A stretch of DNA of 59,175 nt from Deltaproteobacteria bacterium (GTDB lineage Bacteria; Desulfobacterota; Desulfobacteria; Desulfobacterales; Desulfatirhabdiaceae): the NCBI GenBank assembly GCA_016219185.1, contig JACRBZ010000069.1:1-59175 (forward strand). The letters are read 5' to 3'. Below are positions 16,200 through 25,428 of the stretch, piece after piece (positions within the stretch are counted from its first letter, which is position 1; every line of letters starts with the position of its first letter). Position numbers and translations under genes: made by a program. The notes beneath the pieces were generated by a model. That model searched no databases. It had not been told where the DNA came from and saw nothing but the letters and a program-made list of their open reading frames with translations.

Positions 16200-17259
16200 A
16201 GGAGTAGATCACATTCATGGGCAGGGGCGGATATTTCCATATTCCGGGCCGGGGAAGAATGTGCTGGTTGGCGACGGAGAGCCAGTAAAGATCCGGCTTG
16301 ATCTCCCGCAGTTTTCCGTCTTCCGGGGGACGGGCCTGGTTGGTAAAAGAATAAGTCGCCTGAAAAATACAGATCCCGAATCCCCCTTTGCGGTTGACGA
16401 CATAATTCTTGTAAAACGTGTTGAGGGGAAGGTGATGGGTCTGGGCCACGGATTCCATTTCAGCGTTGGTGAGTTTTAAAAGGATGAATTTGGAAACCCC
16501 CCGTTCGGAGATGCGTATCAGGGACCGGGACTCGCTGCTGCCCACATAGACGGTGGTAATGCAGGGAATGCGTTTTAAGTACTGGGCGGCAACGATGGCT
16601 GCGGTCCGTCTGCCGCCGGCCATCATCGGAAGACCATGATATTCAAAAAACTTCTTTTGAATGTCCTCGGCGTATTTATCGCCTTTTTCATAAAGGTCCT
16701 TGGAAATATAGCGAAGGCTCAAGGCCAGGTTTTCGGCGGCATCGGCGATCGGCCAGTCAATCCGGACATGAAAATGAGATACGCAGTATCGGTCCCGGTT
16801 CCGGGATGACGGATCTCTCTGGATCAGAAGGCTGTAATCCACGGGCAGCAGGATTCTTAAAAAATCGACAAAATGAGCGGATTCGATGTATTTCTGATTC
16901 CGATCAAAGGTGTCGGACAGCGGAAGCGTCTTGGATTGCAGCAGATTGATCTTGGTGGTCTTGTTTTCGTCAAAAAACCGGATGTATTTCTTACAGGTTG
17001 CCGGAATCGTATCTTCGACAAAAATGACCAGAAACGTATTCTGACACTCGTATTCGACATCCGGAATCCGGGCGCGCGGTTTTAATTCCCGTTTTTCGAC
17101 AAAGGGAAAGGCCAGTTTTTTGCAGTGAAAATTATTGTAGGAATCAATCAGGCCATATTGGATCATCTGCTGATCAAGCTCATCTCTTAAGAGCTCGTAA
17201 TAGGATCTTCTCAAACGGTTTGCCTGGCTGAGCTCTTCGCGAAAGCTCCAGAATGTCAA
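16198..17259 (-). CDS. Hypothetical protein, 353 aa
   Basis: I do not recognise this family. Translation probably starts at a TTG (17259) because AGGAG lies 6-7 nt upstream; no ATG nearby has a comparable site. The sequence is soluble and mixed alpha/beta, with many aromatic and basic residues. Conserved-looking phrases are CVSHFHVRIDWPIADAAENLAL, GGRRTAAIVAAQYLKRIPC and VVNRKGGFGICIFQATYSF. There is no Walker motif, metal cluster or signal peptide. The gene stands alone: the next gene upstream on the same strand ends 163 nt away. The stop codon lies inside the dispersed repeat at 16078-16199, so the original C-terminus may have been replaced by an insertion. Confidence 0.7.
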   Translation of the reverse strand: MTFWSFREELSQANRLRRSYYELLRDELDQQMIQYGLIDSYNNFHCKKLAFPFVEKRELKPRARIPDVEYECQNTFLVIFVEDTIPATCKKYIRFFDENKTTKINLLQSKTLPLSDTFDRNQKYIESAHFVDFLRILLPVDYSLLIQRDPSSRNRDRYCVSHFHVRIDWPIADAAENLALSLRYISKDLYEKGDKYAEDIQKKFFEYHGLPMMAGGRRTAAIVAAQYLKRIPCITTVYVGSSESRSLIRISERGVSKFILLKLTNAEMESVAQTHHLPLNTFYKNYVVNRKGGFGICIFQATYSFTNQARPPEDGKLREIKPDLYWLSVANQHILPRPGIWKYPPLPMNVIYS

Positions 17260-17421
17260 TGGAATCTCCTGTATGTCGGTATAAGGGAGTGGTCAAAATA
17301 TATAAACAGGGTGGCTGCAAGCAGTGGACGGTTAATGGCCGATCGATATTCCAGCCCCGATAGTTGACGACAATTTATTATCTGTATCCGCTACCATCAA
17401 TCGCCTTACGGGTCAAGACCT

Positions 17422-18114
17422 TCATTTACCGTTCAGCTTATCCATCCAGTTGTATAGATTTTCTTTGTAGCGGTAGGACAAATACGCAGATACGATGCAG
17501 AGCACCGTGATGACCGCCATCAGGACATACTCTTGGTCATACAGGGAAGCTCCCTGAACGCTGAGTGCCAGGGTTCCGGGCATGCGGCCGAATGTTGCCA
17601 TGACAAAAAAAAGCTTGAAAGGAATATCGCTGATGCCCAGAAACAGGCACAGATAATCTTTTGGAAATCCGGGAAACAAAAAACAAATAAACAGAACAAT
17701 GGCGCCTTGCCGGTGAACCAGCTTGTCAAGCTTTTTTATCTGGCCTTCCGGAATCATTTTTCGGATAAACTGATTGCCCAGCAACCGGCCGATCCCGAAA
17801 TTGATCAGGGAACCGACGGAAAGGCCGATGCTGGAGTATAAAAAGCCTTTAAATGTCCCAAAAAGAAACCCGCCGATAAATCCTGTCGCCTCGCCGGGAA
17901 TGGGCGCAATAACGACCTGGAGGATCTGGATTGCGGTAAAGACAATCGGTGCGGCCATTCCCCAGGAAACGATGTAGGCCTGAATGGCCTGCCGATTTGT
18001 CATGAGATCGTAAAAATGAACAATCATCGTCCAGATCGGGATTCTGAAACAGTATCCGCCAAAGGCAAGCGCGGCAATCACGAGCCCGGTAATTATTTTG
18101 GATTTTTGTGTCAC
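17422..18114 (-). CDS. TVP38/TMEM64 (DedA-superfamily) membrane protein
   Basis: This 230-residue protein has five or six hydrophobic segments, starting with an N-terminal helix (about 8-30). The family core follows: APIPGEATGFIGGFLFGTFKGFLYSSIGLSVGSLINFGIGRLLG (about 70-115, broken by glycine turns), and FLFPGFPKDYLCLFLGIS in the second half. These are the paired re-entrant motifs of the SNARE-associated/TVP38 family, proposed to be lipid scramblases or transporters. The start overlaps the end of pgk by 4 nt, so the two are translationally coupled. Its substrate cannot be told from the sequence. Confidence 0.88.
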   Translation of the reverse strand: MTQKSKIITGLVIAALAFGGYCFRIPIWTMIVHFYDLMTNRQAIQAYIVSWGMAAPIVFTAIQILQVVIAPIPGEATGFIGGFLFGTFKGFLYSSIGLSVGSLINFGIGRLLGNQFIRKMIPEGQIKKLDKLVHRQGAIVLFICFLFPGFPKDYLCLFLGISDIPFKLFFVMATFGRMPGTLALSVQGASLYDQEYVLMAVITVLCIVSAYLSYRYKENLYNWMDKLNGK

Positions 18115-19307
18115 GAATTGTCCCTGGAAATGGATTCAAGGGCTGCCACCCCCGGCAGGATTTTTCCTTCCAGAAGCTCCAGGAACGCGCCTCCTCCGGT
18201 TGAAATATAGGTGATTTGATCGGCTTTGCCCGAGCGATGAATGGCGGCATCGGTATCCCCGCCGCCGACAATGGTGATGGCGCCGGATGAAGTCACGTGA
18301 TTTACCATGTCAAAAGTCCCCTTGCTGAAAGGCGCCATCTCAAAAACCCCCATGGGGCCGTTCCACACAATGGTTTTGGCGCCCTGAAGCGCTTCGGCAT
18401 ATAAAAGCGATGAAGCCGGACCGATATCCAGAATCATCTGGTCATCCGGGATTTCCTGAACCGGAAAAACAGCCCAGGCTGCGGTTGGCTCAACCTGGGC
18501 CGCGGTGACTCCGTCCACAGGAAGATAGATTTTTACGCCTTTTTCCGATGCTTTTTTAAGAATGGTTCCGGCGGTTTCGATCAGTTCGGTTTCCACCAGG
18601 GATTTTCCGGTGGCATGTCCCATGGCACGAAGGAATGTGTTGGCCATTGCGCCGCCGATGAGGATCTTGTCCACATGAAGGAGCATGTTTTCAAGGGCCG
18701 CCAGCTTGCTGGATACCTTTGCTCCGCCGATGACCGCAACCAGGGGCCGTAGCGGAGTGGTCATGGCTTTATTGAAATAATCGATCTCGTTTTTCAGCAG
18801 GAATCCGGCAACGGACAGGGGTGCAAACCGGGTGATGGCCTCAACGGATGCATTGGCCCGATGGGACACGGCAAAGGCGTCGTTGACATAGACATCGCAA
18901 AGTCCGGCCAGGGATTTGGCGAACGCGTCCGCGTTCTTTTCCTCATCCGGATGAAACCGAAGATTCTCGAGAACCACAATGTCTCCGGGCTTCATGGCCG
19001 CAACCATTGTTTCAACGGATTCTCCCACGCAATCCGCGGCCAGTTGAACCGGCTGATCCAAAAGCACGCTCAGGCGCTCTGCCGCCGGTTTCAAACTGAA
19101 TTCCGGAGCAATCTTTCCCTTGGGCCTTCCCAGGTGGGAGGCCACGATGATTCTGGCCTTTTGACCCAGGGCGTATTTCAGTGTCGGCAGCACGGCCTGA
19201 ATTCGGGAATCATCCGTGATTCTCTGTTGTTTATCGAGCGGCACATTGAAGTCAACCCGGATCAACAGCCGTTTTCCGGCAATCGCAATATCCTTAATCG
19301 TTTTCAT
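18111..19307 (-). CDS. pgk: Phosphoglycerate kinase
   Basis: The protein has 398 aa, the normal bacterial length. It starts at the ATG at 19307, 4-5 nt after a GGGGGG-rich ribosome binding site. It shows the family signature KRLLIRVDFNVPLD near residues 10-25, HLGRPKG, the central YVNDAFAVSHRANAS, VIGGAKVSSK and the C-terminal GGGDTDAAIHR and STGGGAFLELLEG nucleotide loops. It interconverts 1,3-bisphosphoglycerate and 3-phosphoglycerate with ATP in glycolysis and gluconeogenesis. It is sandwiched by overlapping genes: the start overlaps a Cys-rich small protein gene by 14 nt, and the end overlaps the TVP38 gene by 4 nt. Confidence 0.97.
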   Translation of the reverse strand: MKTIKDIAIAGKRLLIRVDFNVPLDKQQRITDDSRIQAVLPTLKYALGQKARIIVASHLGRPKGKIAPEFSLKPAAERLSVLLDQPVQLAADCVGESVETMVAAMKPGDIVVLENLRFHPDEEKNADAFAKSLAGLCDVYVNDAFAVSHRANASVEAITRFAPLSVAGFLLKNEIDYFNKAMTTPLRPLVAVIGGAKVSSKLAALENMLLHVDKILIGGAMANTFLRAMGHATGKSLVETELIETAGTILKKASEKGVKIYLPVDGVTAAQVEPTAAWAVFPVQEIPDDQMILDIGPASSLLYAEALQGAKTIVWNGPMGVFEMAPFSKGTFDMVNHVTSSGAITIVGGGDTDAAIHRSGKADQITYISTGGGAFLELLEGKILPGVAALESISRDNS

Positions 19308-19584
19308 GATTCCCCCCCTTTTTTTTAGATAATCGTCTTTGAAGATCTTTTTTTCGGGACCATCTTCCCAGAAAGCCGAGCATCCCGGCCGCATAGGCCC
19401 TGTCAACATGTTTTTCCTGAAGTTTCAAACCGCCGGTCCCGGCCATTGCAGTGCGCAGGCATTCGGTTTTATGACAGCAGGGAACGCAGGATTCCGGTGT
19501 ATTTCGAAATCCGTCTTCGCCTTCGGGAAAGACATTCTCGAGTTTGCCGAAACAATATGGCGGAGGAGATGATGTATTTTGCAT
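19294..19584 (-). CDS. Small Cys-rich protein, 96 aa
   Basis: No named family is claimed. The protein has C11, C33, C36, C37 and C42 in the pattern C-x21-C-x2-CC-x4-C, within a region around CFGKLENVFPEGEDGF and ESCVPCCHKTECLRTAM. A helical basic half follows (DRAYAAGMLGFLGRWSRKKDLQRRL). The Cys spacing suggests a zinc site or Fe-S cluster. It lies in an operon-like row with radC upstream (12-nt gap) and pgk downstream, whose start it overlaps by 14 nt. The ATG at 19584 has a weak AGGT ribosome binding site. I believe similar proteins occur in other Desulfobacterales, but I could not check. Confidence 0.7.
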   Translation of the reverse strand: MQNTSSPPPYCFGKLENVFPEGEDGFRNTPESCVPCCHKTECLRTAMAGTGGLKLQEKHVDRAYAAGMLGFLGRWSRKKDLQRRLSKKKGGNHEND

Positions 19585-19596
19585 GGACCTGTGTTC

Positions 19597-20388
19597 TTAT
19601 AGGTTTAGAGTTTCCATTTCGCGATACATTTTGGCGATGTATCCTTCATCCGCAAAGCTGAAATACCGGTTTTCACCGATGATGATGTGTTCATGAACCG
19701 TTATTCCCATGATATCGCAGCAAAAAATCAGTTTTCGGGTAATGGCCATGTCATCTGAAGATGGCGCCGGGTCTCCGGATGGATGGTTATGCGCAAAGAT
19801 CACGGCCGCGGCATGATGGTTCAGGGCAGACTGGATGACTTCCCGGGGATAGACCGCGGTTGTCGATAAGGATCCTTCAAAAAGCGTTTCAATGCCGAGG
19901 ACCTGGTTCTTGGCATCCAAATGAATCACTTTGAAACATTCACGACTTTTATCCCGCAGGTTGTAATAGAGATATTCAAAAAGCGCCTTGGAATGCGAGA
20001 TGATGTCTTTTTGGGTGATCCGCTTTTCCAGATACCGATCCGCAACCGCCTGTATCAATTTGATGCCGAAAATATTCTGGGGGCCGATTCCGCCGACCTC
20101 CAGCAGCGATGCCGGCGCAGCTTCCAAAACGCCCTGAAGGGTTTTGAAACGCGAAAGCGCTGCCTTGGCGAATTCCTTGCAGTCTCTTCGGGGGGTTGCC
20201 AGCGTCAGCAGCATCTCGATCACTTCATAATCGTGAAAACCGGAAAGGCCGGATTTCAGAAACTTGTCCCGCAGCCGCCCCCGGTGTCCTTCGGCCTTGT
20301 GCCGGAATTGGCGGGCCCTGGGCTGAACCGCTACAGATTCATCCTGAACTTCCGAAGAATATTCACTGACGGATGATTTCCGGGGCAT
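19597..20388 (-). CDS. radC: RadC family JAB-domain protein
   Basis: The protein has 263 aa when started at the ATG at 20388, which follows AGGGGAG; an earlier ATG at 20427 is not supported by a ribosome site. Residues about 35-115 hold the N-terminal helix-hairpin-helix region (HRGRLRDKFLKSGLSGFHDYEVIEMLL is the start block). Residues 140-260 form the JAB/MPN domain with the metalloprotease-like motif HNHPSGDPAPSSDD (H200, H202). RadC was named for DNA repair, but its biochemical role is disputed. It sits between gpsA and the Cys-rich protein gene on the same strand. Confidence 0.93.
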   Translation of the reverse strand: MPRKSSVSEYSSEVQDESVAVQPRARQFRHKAEGHRGRLRDKFLKSGLSGFHDYEVIEMLLTLATPRRDCKEFAKAALSRFKTLQGVLEAAPASLLEVGGIGPQNIFGIKLIQAVADRYLEKRITQKDIISHSKALFEYLYYNLRDKSRECFKVIHLDAKNQVLGIETLFEGSLSTTAVYPREVIQSALNHHAAAVIFAHNHPSGDPAPSSDDMAITRKLIFCCDIMGITVHEHIIIGENRYFSFADEGYIAKMYREMETLNL

Positions 20389-20457
20389 ATGGTCTCCCCT
20401 TGATTTGATATTCACAGGGTCACCCAACCGTCTGATCTTAGAGCCTTCAGTCTCATT

Positions 20458-21528
20458 TTACATAAAATCATCGATCTCATGCTTCAGATCCCGCGTCATC
20501 AATTGATATACGGCCTCTTTGGGAGACAAGCCTTCATAAAGAATGTGATATACCGCATGTGAGATGGGCATATCAACCCCGAGTTTAGAGGAGAGATTGT
20601 ATACCGATTCCGCAGTTTTAACCCCTTCGGCCACCGTGCGGGTTTCAGAAAGAATATCCGCAAGGCTTTTTCCTTCTCCGATCTTTTTGCCCACCGTATG
20701 ATTGCGGCTCAGGTCTCCGGTGCAGGTCAGAACCAGATCACCGATTCCGGCAAGCCCGGCGAATGTATGGGGATTGGCGCCAAGCTTCAGCCCCAGGCGG
20801 CGGATTTCGGCAAGTCCCCGGGTAATCAATGCCGCGCGTGTATTCAGGCCGAGTCCGAGCCCATCGATCATTCCCGCGGCAATCGCAATGACATTTTTTA
20901 CAGAGCCGCCCAGCTCCACGCCGATGACATCATCGTGGGTATAGACCCTGAAGGCTGGCGTTGCAAAAACATGCTGGACCTGCGCTGCCGACGCGGGATC
21001 CCTTGCAGCCACCGTGACAACCGTCGGGGATTGCAGCGCCACTTCCTTGGCGAAACTGGGCCCGGAAAGCGCGGCAATCCGGGTTTCGGGAATGTGGGGA
21101 AGGGTCTGGGCCAGAACCCCGCTCATGGTCAGATACGTCTGATTTTCGATTCCCTTGGATGCCGATACGATCAGGGCGTTGTCCGGCACATCCGGAGACA
21201 TGCGCTGGGAAACCGCACGCATCAAATGAGAAGGAACCACCATCAGAACCAGGTCTTTGCCCGTGACCGCCTGCTTGAGGTCACCGGTCGGGTTCAGGCG
21301 TTCGGACAAAGGGATGCCGGGCAGAAATATCCGGTTTTCCCGAAACGTCCGAATCTGGAATCGCACTTCTTCTTCAAAAACCCAGAAATCAATGGGATAG
21401 CCTTTGGTTCCCAGAAGATTGGCCAGAGCCGTACCCCAGCTTCCGGCCCCGACCACGCCGATTTTTAAATCAGGCTGACTCAAGGGGGGAGTCTGATTCG
21501 TCTGGTTCATCTGATTCATCTGATTCAT
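20458..21528 (-). CDS. gpsA: NAD(P)H-dependent glycerol-3-phosphate dehydrogenase
   Basis: The protein has 356 aa. The Rossmann motif [18 protein letters not shown] is near residues 22-39, GPSFAKEVA and [24 protein letters not shown] follow, and [17 protein letters not shown] is close to the substrate site. It reduces dihydroxyacetone phosphate to glycerol 3-phosphate for membrane lipids. The first ~17 residues are not part of the normal enzyme: they read [13 protein letters not shown] and come from 9-nt repeats that also encode the acidic tail of gyrA. The ATG at 21528 has AGGAAG 6 nt upstream, and two more in-phase ATGs follow at 21519 and 21510. The overlap with gyrA is 59 nt. Confidence 0.95.
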   Translation of the reverse strand: MNQMNQMNQTNQTPPLSQPDLKIGVVGAGSWGTALANLLGTKGYPIDFWVFEEEVRFQIRTFRENRIFLPGIPLSERLNPTGDLKQAVTGKDLVLMVVPSHLMRAVSQRMSPDVPDNALIVSASKGIENQTYLTMSGVLAQTLPHIPETRIAALSGPSFAKEVALQSPTVVTVAARDPASAAQVQHVFATPAFRVYTHDDVIGVELGGSVKNVIAIAAGMIDGLGLGLNTRAALITRGLAEIRRLGLKLGANPHTFAGLAGIGDLVLTCTGDLSRNHTVGKKIGEGKSLADILSETRTVAEGVKTAESVYNLSSKLGVDMPISHAVYHILYEGLSPKEAVYQLMTRDLKHEIDDFM

Positions 21529-23974
21529 CTATTTCTTCCTCTTTTTCAGCCAGCCTGGCTGCGCTGGTTACTTTTTCAGCCAGCTCCATGCCGATCAATT
21601 TGACGCCCTGGGTGTTTCGGCTGATGACGGAAACGCCCCGGGTGGGGATTCGAATGAGTTTGCCGTTGTCGGTCATGAGCATCAGGTCGTCGTCTTCTTC
21701 CACCAGAAGAATGGCCACGACATTGCCGTTTCGCTCCGTTGTCTTGATGGTGATGACGCCAAGGCCCCCGCGCTTTTGTACCGGATATTCATCAATGGAA
21801 GTTCTTTTTCCGAATCCGTTTTCCGTGATGGTGAAAAGGGTCTGGCCATGACTCAATACTTCCATTCCCACGATCGTGTCTCCCTGGCTGAGGCGCATTC
21901 CCCGGACCCCGGCGGCATTTCTGCCCATGGAGCGCACATCCGATTCATGAAAGCGAATGGATTTTCCGAACGCGGAGCCAAGAAATACATTCAGGGTGCC
22001 GTCGGTAATCTTGGCGGAAATCAGCTCATCGCCTTCATCCAGGGAGATGGCGATAATGCCGGCTGCCCGGGGCCTGCTGAAATCCATTAAATTGGTTTTT
22101 TTGATCACGCCGCTACGGGTGGCCATGATGATGTGATATCCGGGTTCGAATTTGGATACCGCGAGAACGGCTGTCAGGCGTTCTTCATTTTGAAAATTCA
22201 AGAGATTGATGATCGCTTTTCCGCGACTGGCCCTGCCTGCCTGAGGAATTTCATAGACTTTGCACCAGTAGAGTCTTCCCTGATTGGTAAAAAAGAGAAA
22301 GGTGTGATGGGTGGATGCCACGAAAAGATGTTCCACAAAGTCTTCATCCTTTGTTTCCATCGCGGTCTTGCCTTTTCCGCCGCGGCGCTGGCTGTTATAA
22401 AGCGTAATGGGGTTTCGCTTGATATAGCCGGTTTTTGAAATGGTGACCACCATGTCTTCTTCCACGATCATGTCTTCAAGTGTAATCTCGCGGGTTTCAT
22501 CCACGATCTGCGTTCGCCGGGGATCGCCGAACTCGTTCTGAATTTCGGTCAGTTCTTCCTTGATCAGCCTGAGGATAATCAGCTCACTGCCCAGAATCTC
22601 TTTGAACCACTCGATGTCTTTCAGCGTTTTACGGTATTCCTCGATGATTTTTTCCTGTTCAAGGCCCGTAAGCCGTTGCAGCCTCATATCCAAAATGGCC
22701 TGGGCCTGAATCGCCGAAAGAGAGAATGCGGCAATGAGCCCGGCTTTGGCCTCAGCCGGAGACGGAGACTGGCGGATCAGGCTGACCACGGCATCCAGAT
22801 TGTCGAGGGCAATTTTCAGCCCTTCCAGGATATGGGCCCGATCTTCGGCTTTTTTCAGGTCGAACTGGGTTCTTCGGACAATAATCTGTTTGCGGTGCCG
22901 GATAAAATATTCCAGGATTTCTTTCAGGGTCAGCAGCTCCGGCCGGTTATTGACGACAGCAAGCAAAATGATGCCGAAACTGCTTTCCATCCGGGTGTGC
23001 TTGTAGAGTTGATTGATGATGACTTCGGCGGCCTGGTCTTTTTTAAGACCCATGGCGATCCGCATCCCATCCCGATCCGATTCATCCCGGATGAATCGGA
23101 TGCCCTCGATCTGTTTATCCCGGATCAGCTCGGCGATAAATTCAATGAGCTTGGCCTTGTTGACCTGGTAGGGAAGTTCGGTAACCACGATGGTTTCGCT
23201 GCCGGTTTTCTTGTCCTTTTCAACAAGGGTTCTGGCCCGCATGCGGATGATGCCCCGACCGGTCCGATATGCATCGTGAATTCCGGTTTTTCCATAAATA
23301 AACCCGGCAGTCGGAAAATCCGGACCTGGCATGATGGCGATGAGCTCCTCAAAACTGAGTCCCGGATTGTCGATTATGGCTTTTATGGCCTCGATGGTTT
23401 CATTCAGATTATGGGGCGGAATGTTGGTTGCCATGCCGACCGCAATGCCGGATGAGCCATTGATGATCAGATTGGGGATCTTGGCCGGCAGAACCGACGG
23501 CTCCGAGAGCGATTCATCATAGTTGGGAACATAATTGACCGTATCCTTTTCAAGATCGTCCAGCATATGATGGGCCAGGCGTTTCATGCGGATTTCCGTG
23601 TAACGCATTGCAGCCGGGGGGTCGCCGTCAATGGAGCCGAAATTTCCCTGACCATCCACCAGCGGGTATCTCAGGGAAAAATCCTGTGCCATGCGAACGA
23701 TGGTGTCATATACGGCTGTATCGCCGTGAGGATGGTATTTACCGATGACATCACCAACGATACGGGCGGACTTTTTATAGGGCTTGTTCCAGTCGTTGCT
23801 CAACTCGTGCATGGCAAAGAGTACGCGGCGGTGAACCGGCTTGAGACCGTCCCGGACATCCGGAAGTGCCCTGCCGATGATGACGCTCATGGCATAATCG
23901 AGATAGGATTTTTTCATTTCGCTATCAATTCGAATATTGGGGCGAATATCGGGAATAATTTCGAGTTCTGTCAT
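21470..23974 (-). CDS. gyrA: DNA gyrase subunit A
   Basis: The protein has 834 aa. The N-terminal breakage-reunion domain has [29 protein letters not shown] and the catalytic Tyr125 in AAMRYTE. Quinolone-region positions corresponding to E. coli 83 and 87 are Thr and Asp. The C-terminal beta-pinwheel carries the GyrA-box QRRGGKG, which distinguishes gyrase from topoisomerase IV. The end is an acidic Ser/Glu/Asp tail ([15 protein letters not shown]) encoded by tandem repeats shared with the start of gpsA. The ribosome binding site AAGGTAG precedes the ATG at 23974. It introduces negative supercoils together with GyrB, whose gene is not in the window. Confidence 0.97.
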   Translation of the reverse strand: MTELEIIPDIRPNIRIDSEMKKSYLDYAMSVIIGRALPDVRDGLKPVHRRVLFAMHELSNDWNKPYKKSARIVGDVIGKYHPHGDTAVYDTIVRMAQDFSLRYPLVDGQGNFGSIDGDPPAAMRYTEIRMKRLAHHMLDDLEKDTVNYVPNYDESLSEPSVLPAKIPNLIINGSSGIAVGMATNIPPHNLNETIEAIKAIIDNPGLSFEELIAIMPGPDFPTAGFIYGKTGIHDAYRTGRGIIRMRARTLVEKDKKTGSETIVVTELPYQVNKAKLIEFIAELIRDKQIEGIRFIRDESDRDGMRIAMGLKKDQAAEVIINQLYKHTRMESSFGIILLAVVNNRPELLTLKEILEYFIRHRKQIIVRRTQFDLKKAEDRAHILEGLKIALDNLDAVVSLIRQSPSPAEAKAGLIAAFSLSAIQAQAILDMRLQRLTGLEQEKIIEEYRKTLKDIEWFKEILGSELIILRLIKEELTEIQNEFGDPRRTQIVDETREITLEDMIVEEDMVVTISKTGYIKRNPITLYNSQRRGGKGKTAMETKDEDFVEHLFVASTHHTFLFFTNQGRLYWCKVYEIPQAGRASRGKAIINLLNFQNEERLTAVLAVSKFEPGYHIIMATRSGVIKKTNLMDFSRPRAAGIIAISLDEGDELISAKITDGTLNVFLGSAFGKSIRFHESDVRSMGRNAAGVRGMRLSQGDTIVGMEVLSHGQTLFTITENGFGKRTSIDEYPVQKRGGLGVITIKTTERNGNVVAILLVEEDDDLMLMTDNGKLIRIPTRGVSVISRNTQGVKLIGMELAEKVTSAARLAEKEEEIDESDESDEPDESDSPLESA
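21493..21528. repeat. Four tandem 9-nt repeats at the gyrA/gpsA overlap
   Basis: The units are CTGATTCGT, CTGGTTCAT, CTGATTCAT and CTGATTCAT. On the - strand they encode the acidic SDE-type tail of GyrA in one frame and the MNQ/TNQ leader of GpsA in another. Because the unit is 9 nt long, gain or loss of a unit keeps both frames and adds or removes 3 residues in both proteins, including a GpsA start codon. Confidence 0.85.
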
Positions 23975-23998
23975 TTGTAACTACCTTATCGTTTCAAT

Positions 23999-25069
23999 TC
24001 ATTTGTTATCTACCAGAAATTGATAACTCGCATGATAAATATCCGTCAGGGTCAAAAACGCGGTAACCACCAGCGGGCCATAAATGATCCCCAGGATTCC
24101 AAAAAGTTTAACTCCTCCCATGATGGATAGAAATACCAGCAGGGTATGCATGTTGACCCGATGGCCAACGAGTTTCGGCTTGAAAATGTACTCCATGATC
24201 ACCGAAAGCACCAGATAAAAAATCACGAAAAAAATTCCCGCGGCAAACCTGTCCGTCAAAAACAGATAAATCGCGGCCGGGATAAATACCACGCCGGTTC
24301 CGATAATCGGAAGAAAAGCGACCATGGACATGATCACGCCCCAGAGGATCGGAGATTTCAGGCCGAACAGCGAAAAAAGAATACCGCCTGCAAGGCCCTG
24401 TATGAGTCCACTCAGGCCATTACCGATCAGAATCGCGCCAGCCATGTCCTTGAATTTTTGGATCAGTTTCTGATCCTGATCTTCCGGCAGGGGAGATAAT
24501 TCGACGACAAATGCAACCAGCTTATGGCCTTCAACCAGAAAATAATAGATGAACATCAGCATGAAAAAGAAATAAAATAAAAAATTCAAGATATTGGAAG
24601 CAATGGCGCTTGCCTGCTGGTAGAGAAAAAGCCCGACGGTTTTCCCCATCTCGGATATGGCCTTGTTGACTTCATCGCCTGTCAGAACATAATTGAAGCG
24701 GGATAAATACTGGTTGGCCCTTTCAATAAGCCGGTTATTGGCCAGAAGTGCTTCCATCTGGTCGCTGATGACCGCATCTTTCCCCATTTCGTAAAGGCCA
24801 TAGGCTTCCTGAGACAGGGCTCCGACAAAATATACCATCGGAACAAAGAGAATCAGAAATATAAGCATGCAGGTCAGCAGTGATGACAGTGAGGCATTTA
24901 AGAATCTGCGGAAAAACTGGAAAACAGCGCCAAAGACGCTGGTAACGACCGCGGCCAGAACAATAACGGACAGAAACGGCCACAGAAGCCATCCCAGCAT
25001 CAGCGCAGAGAGCAGGAAGATCACCAGGAAATACCACAGCTTCATATTTCTGTAGGCTGGATCGTTCAT
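23999..25069 (-). CDS. AI-2E family transporter (PerM/YdiK-like permease)
   Basis: The protein has 356 aa from the ATG at 25069; a TTG at 25147 would add 26 residues, and neither start has a clear ribosome site. Hydrophobic segments lie near the N-terminus (two in the first 70 residues), then a hydrophilic stretch, then five or so helices. Family phrases include GNGLSGLIQGLAGGILFSLFGLKSPILWGVIMS (broken between helices), FLPIIGTGVVFIPAAIYLF, KPKLVGHRVNMHTLLVFLS and GGVKLFGILGIIYGPL. Named for autoinducer-2 export in one member, but many relatives are ion or proton antiporters, so the substrate is unknown. It is 24 nt upstream-side of gyrA and may be a separate unit. Confidence 0.88.
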   Translation of the reverse strand: MNDPAYRNMKLWYFLVIFLLSALMLGWLLWPFLSVIVLAAVVTSVFGAVFQFFRRFLNASLSSLLTCMLIFLILFVPMVYFVGALSQEAYGLYEMGKDAVISDQMEALLANNRLIERANQYLSRFNYVLTGDEVNKAISEMGKTVGLFLYQQASAIASNILNFLFYFFFMLMFIYYFLVEGHKLVAFVVELSPLPEDQDQKLIQKFKDMAGAILIGNGLSGLIQGLAGGILFSLFGLKSPILWGVIMSMVAFLPIIGTGVVFIPAAIYLFLTDRFAAGIFFVIFYLVLSVIMEYIFKPKLVGHRVNMHTLLVFLSIMGGVKLFGILGIIYGPLVVTAFLTLTDIYHASYQFLVDNK

Positions 25070-25188
25070 GGAAGGATTGTATTCTGTGAAATGGGTTATC
25101 CGTTCAACGAAAACCACAATAACGTCAGAGCCCCGAAATGCTGACAAAAAAACTACATTTCGGGGCCGAAATCAAGACTGGATCAGGC

Positions 25189-25234
25189 AAAAAAGAAAAG
25201 TCCGGAGGTGGTTACTTGCTGATAAATCCTCCGG
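25189..25234 (-). terminator. Putative terminator overlapping the end of the 51-aa gene
   Basis: On the - strand CCGGAGG (25234-25228) pairs with CCTCCGG (25208-25202) around a 19-nt loop that contains the stop codon. A T-rich run follows (25200-25189). The stem is short and the loop long, so strength is uncertain. Confidence 0.45.
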
Positions 25235-25367
25235 CAACCAACAGGAGCAATATTTCATAAATGACAACCGGTGTATAAGCGTGGAAAAAACCATAAATAA
25301 TACCGCCGCCGATAATTGCCGGAACGCCGCAAAACACCAGTATCCCCAGTTTTCTGCTAATATCCAT
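25212..25367 (-). CDS. Small membrane protein, 51 aa
   Basis: A short gene starts at the ATG at 25367, 7 nt after GGGAGAC. The product begins MDISRKLGILVFCGVPA and has two hydrophobic helices: residues about 7-26, rich in Gly/Ile, and about 30-48, ending AGGFISK. It therefore looks like a two-pass inner-membrane miniprotein with a short polar turn. It lies 61 nt after the thiolase gene on the same strand and ends in a possible terminator. No family is recognised. The clean ribosome site, codon pattern and membrane profile are the evidence that it is real. Confidence 0.6.
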   Translation of the reverse strand: MDISRKLGILVFCGVPAIIGGGIIYGFFHAYTPVVIYEILLLLVAGGFISK

Positions 25368-25428
25368 CTGCTGTCTCCCTTATCCTTTATTCTTACCAAG
25401 AACACCTGAACAAGTAAAGAAAAAAAGA

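Noticed and set aside
22676..23455. Long open frame antisense to gyrA
   Set aside because: It lies wholly inside gyrA with no recognisable motifs; a shadow of codon usage.
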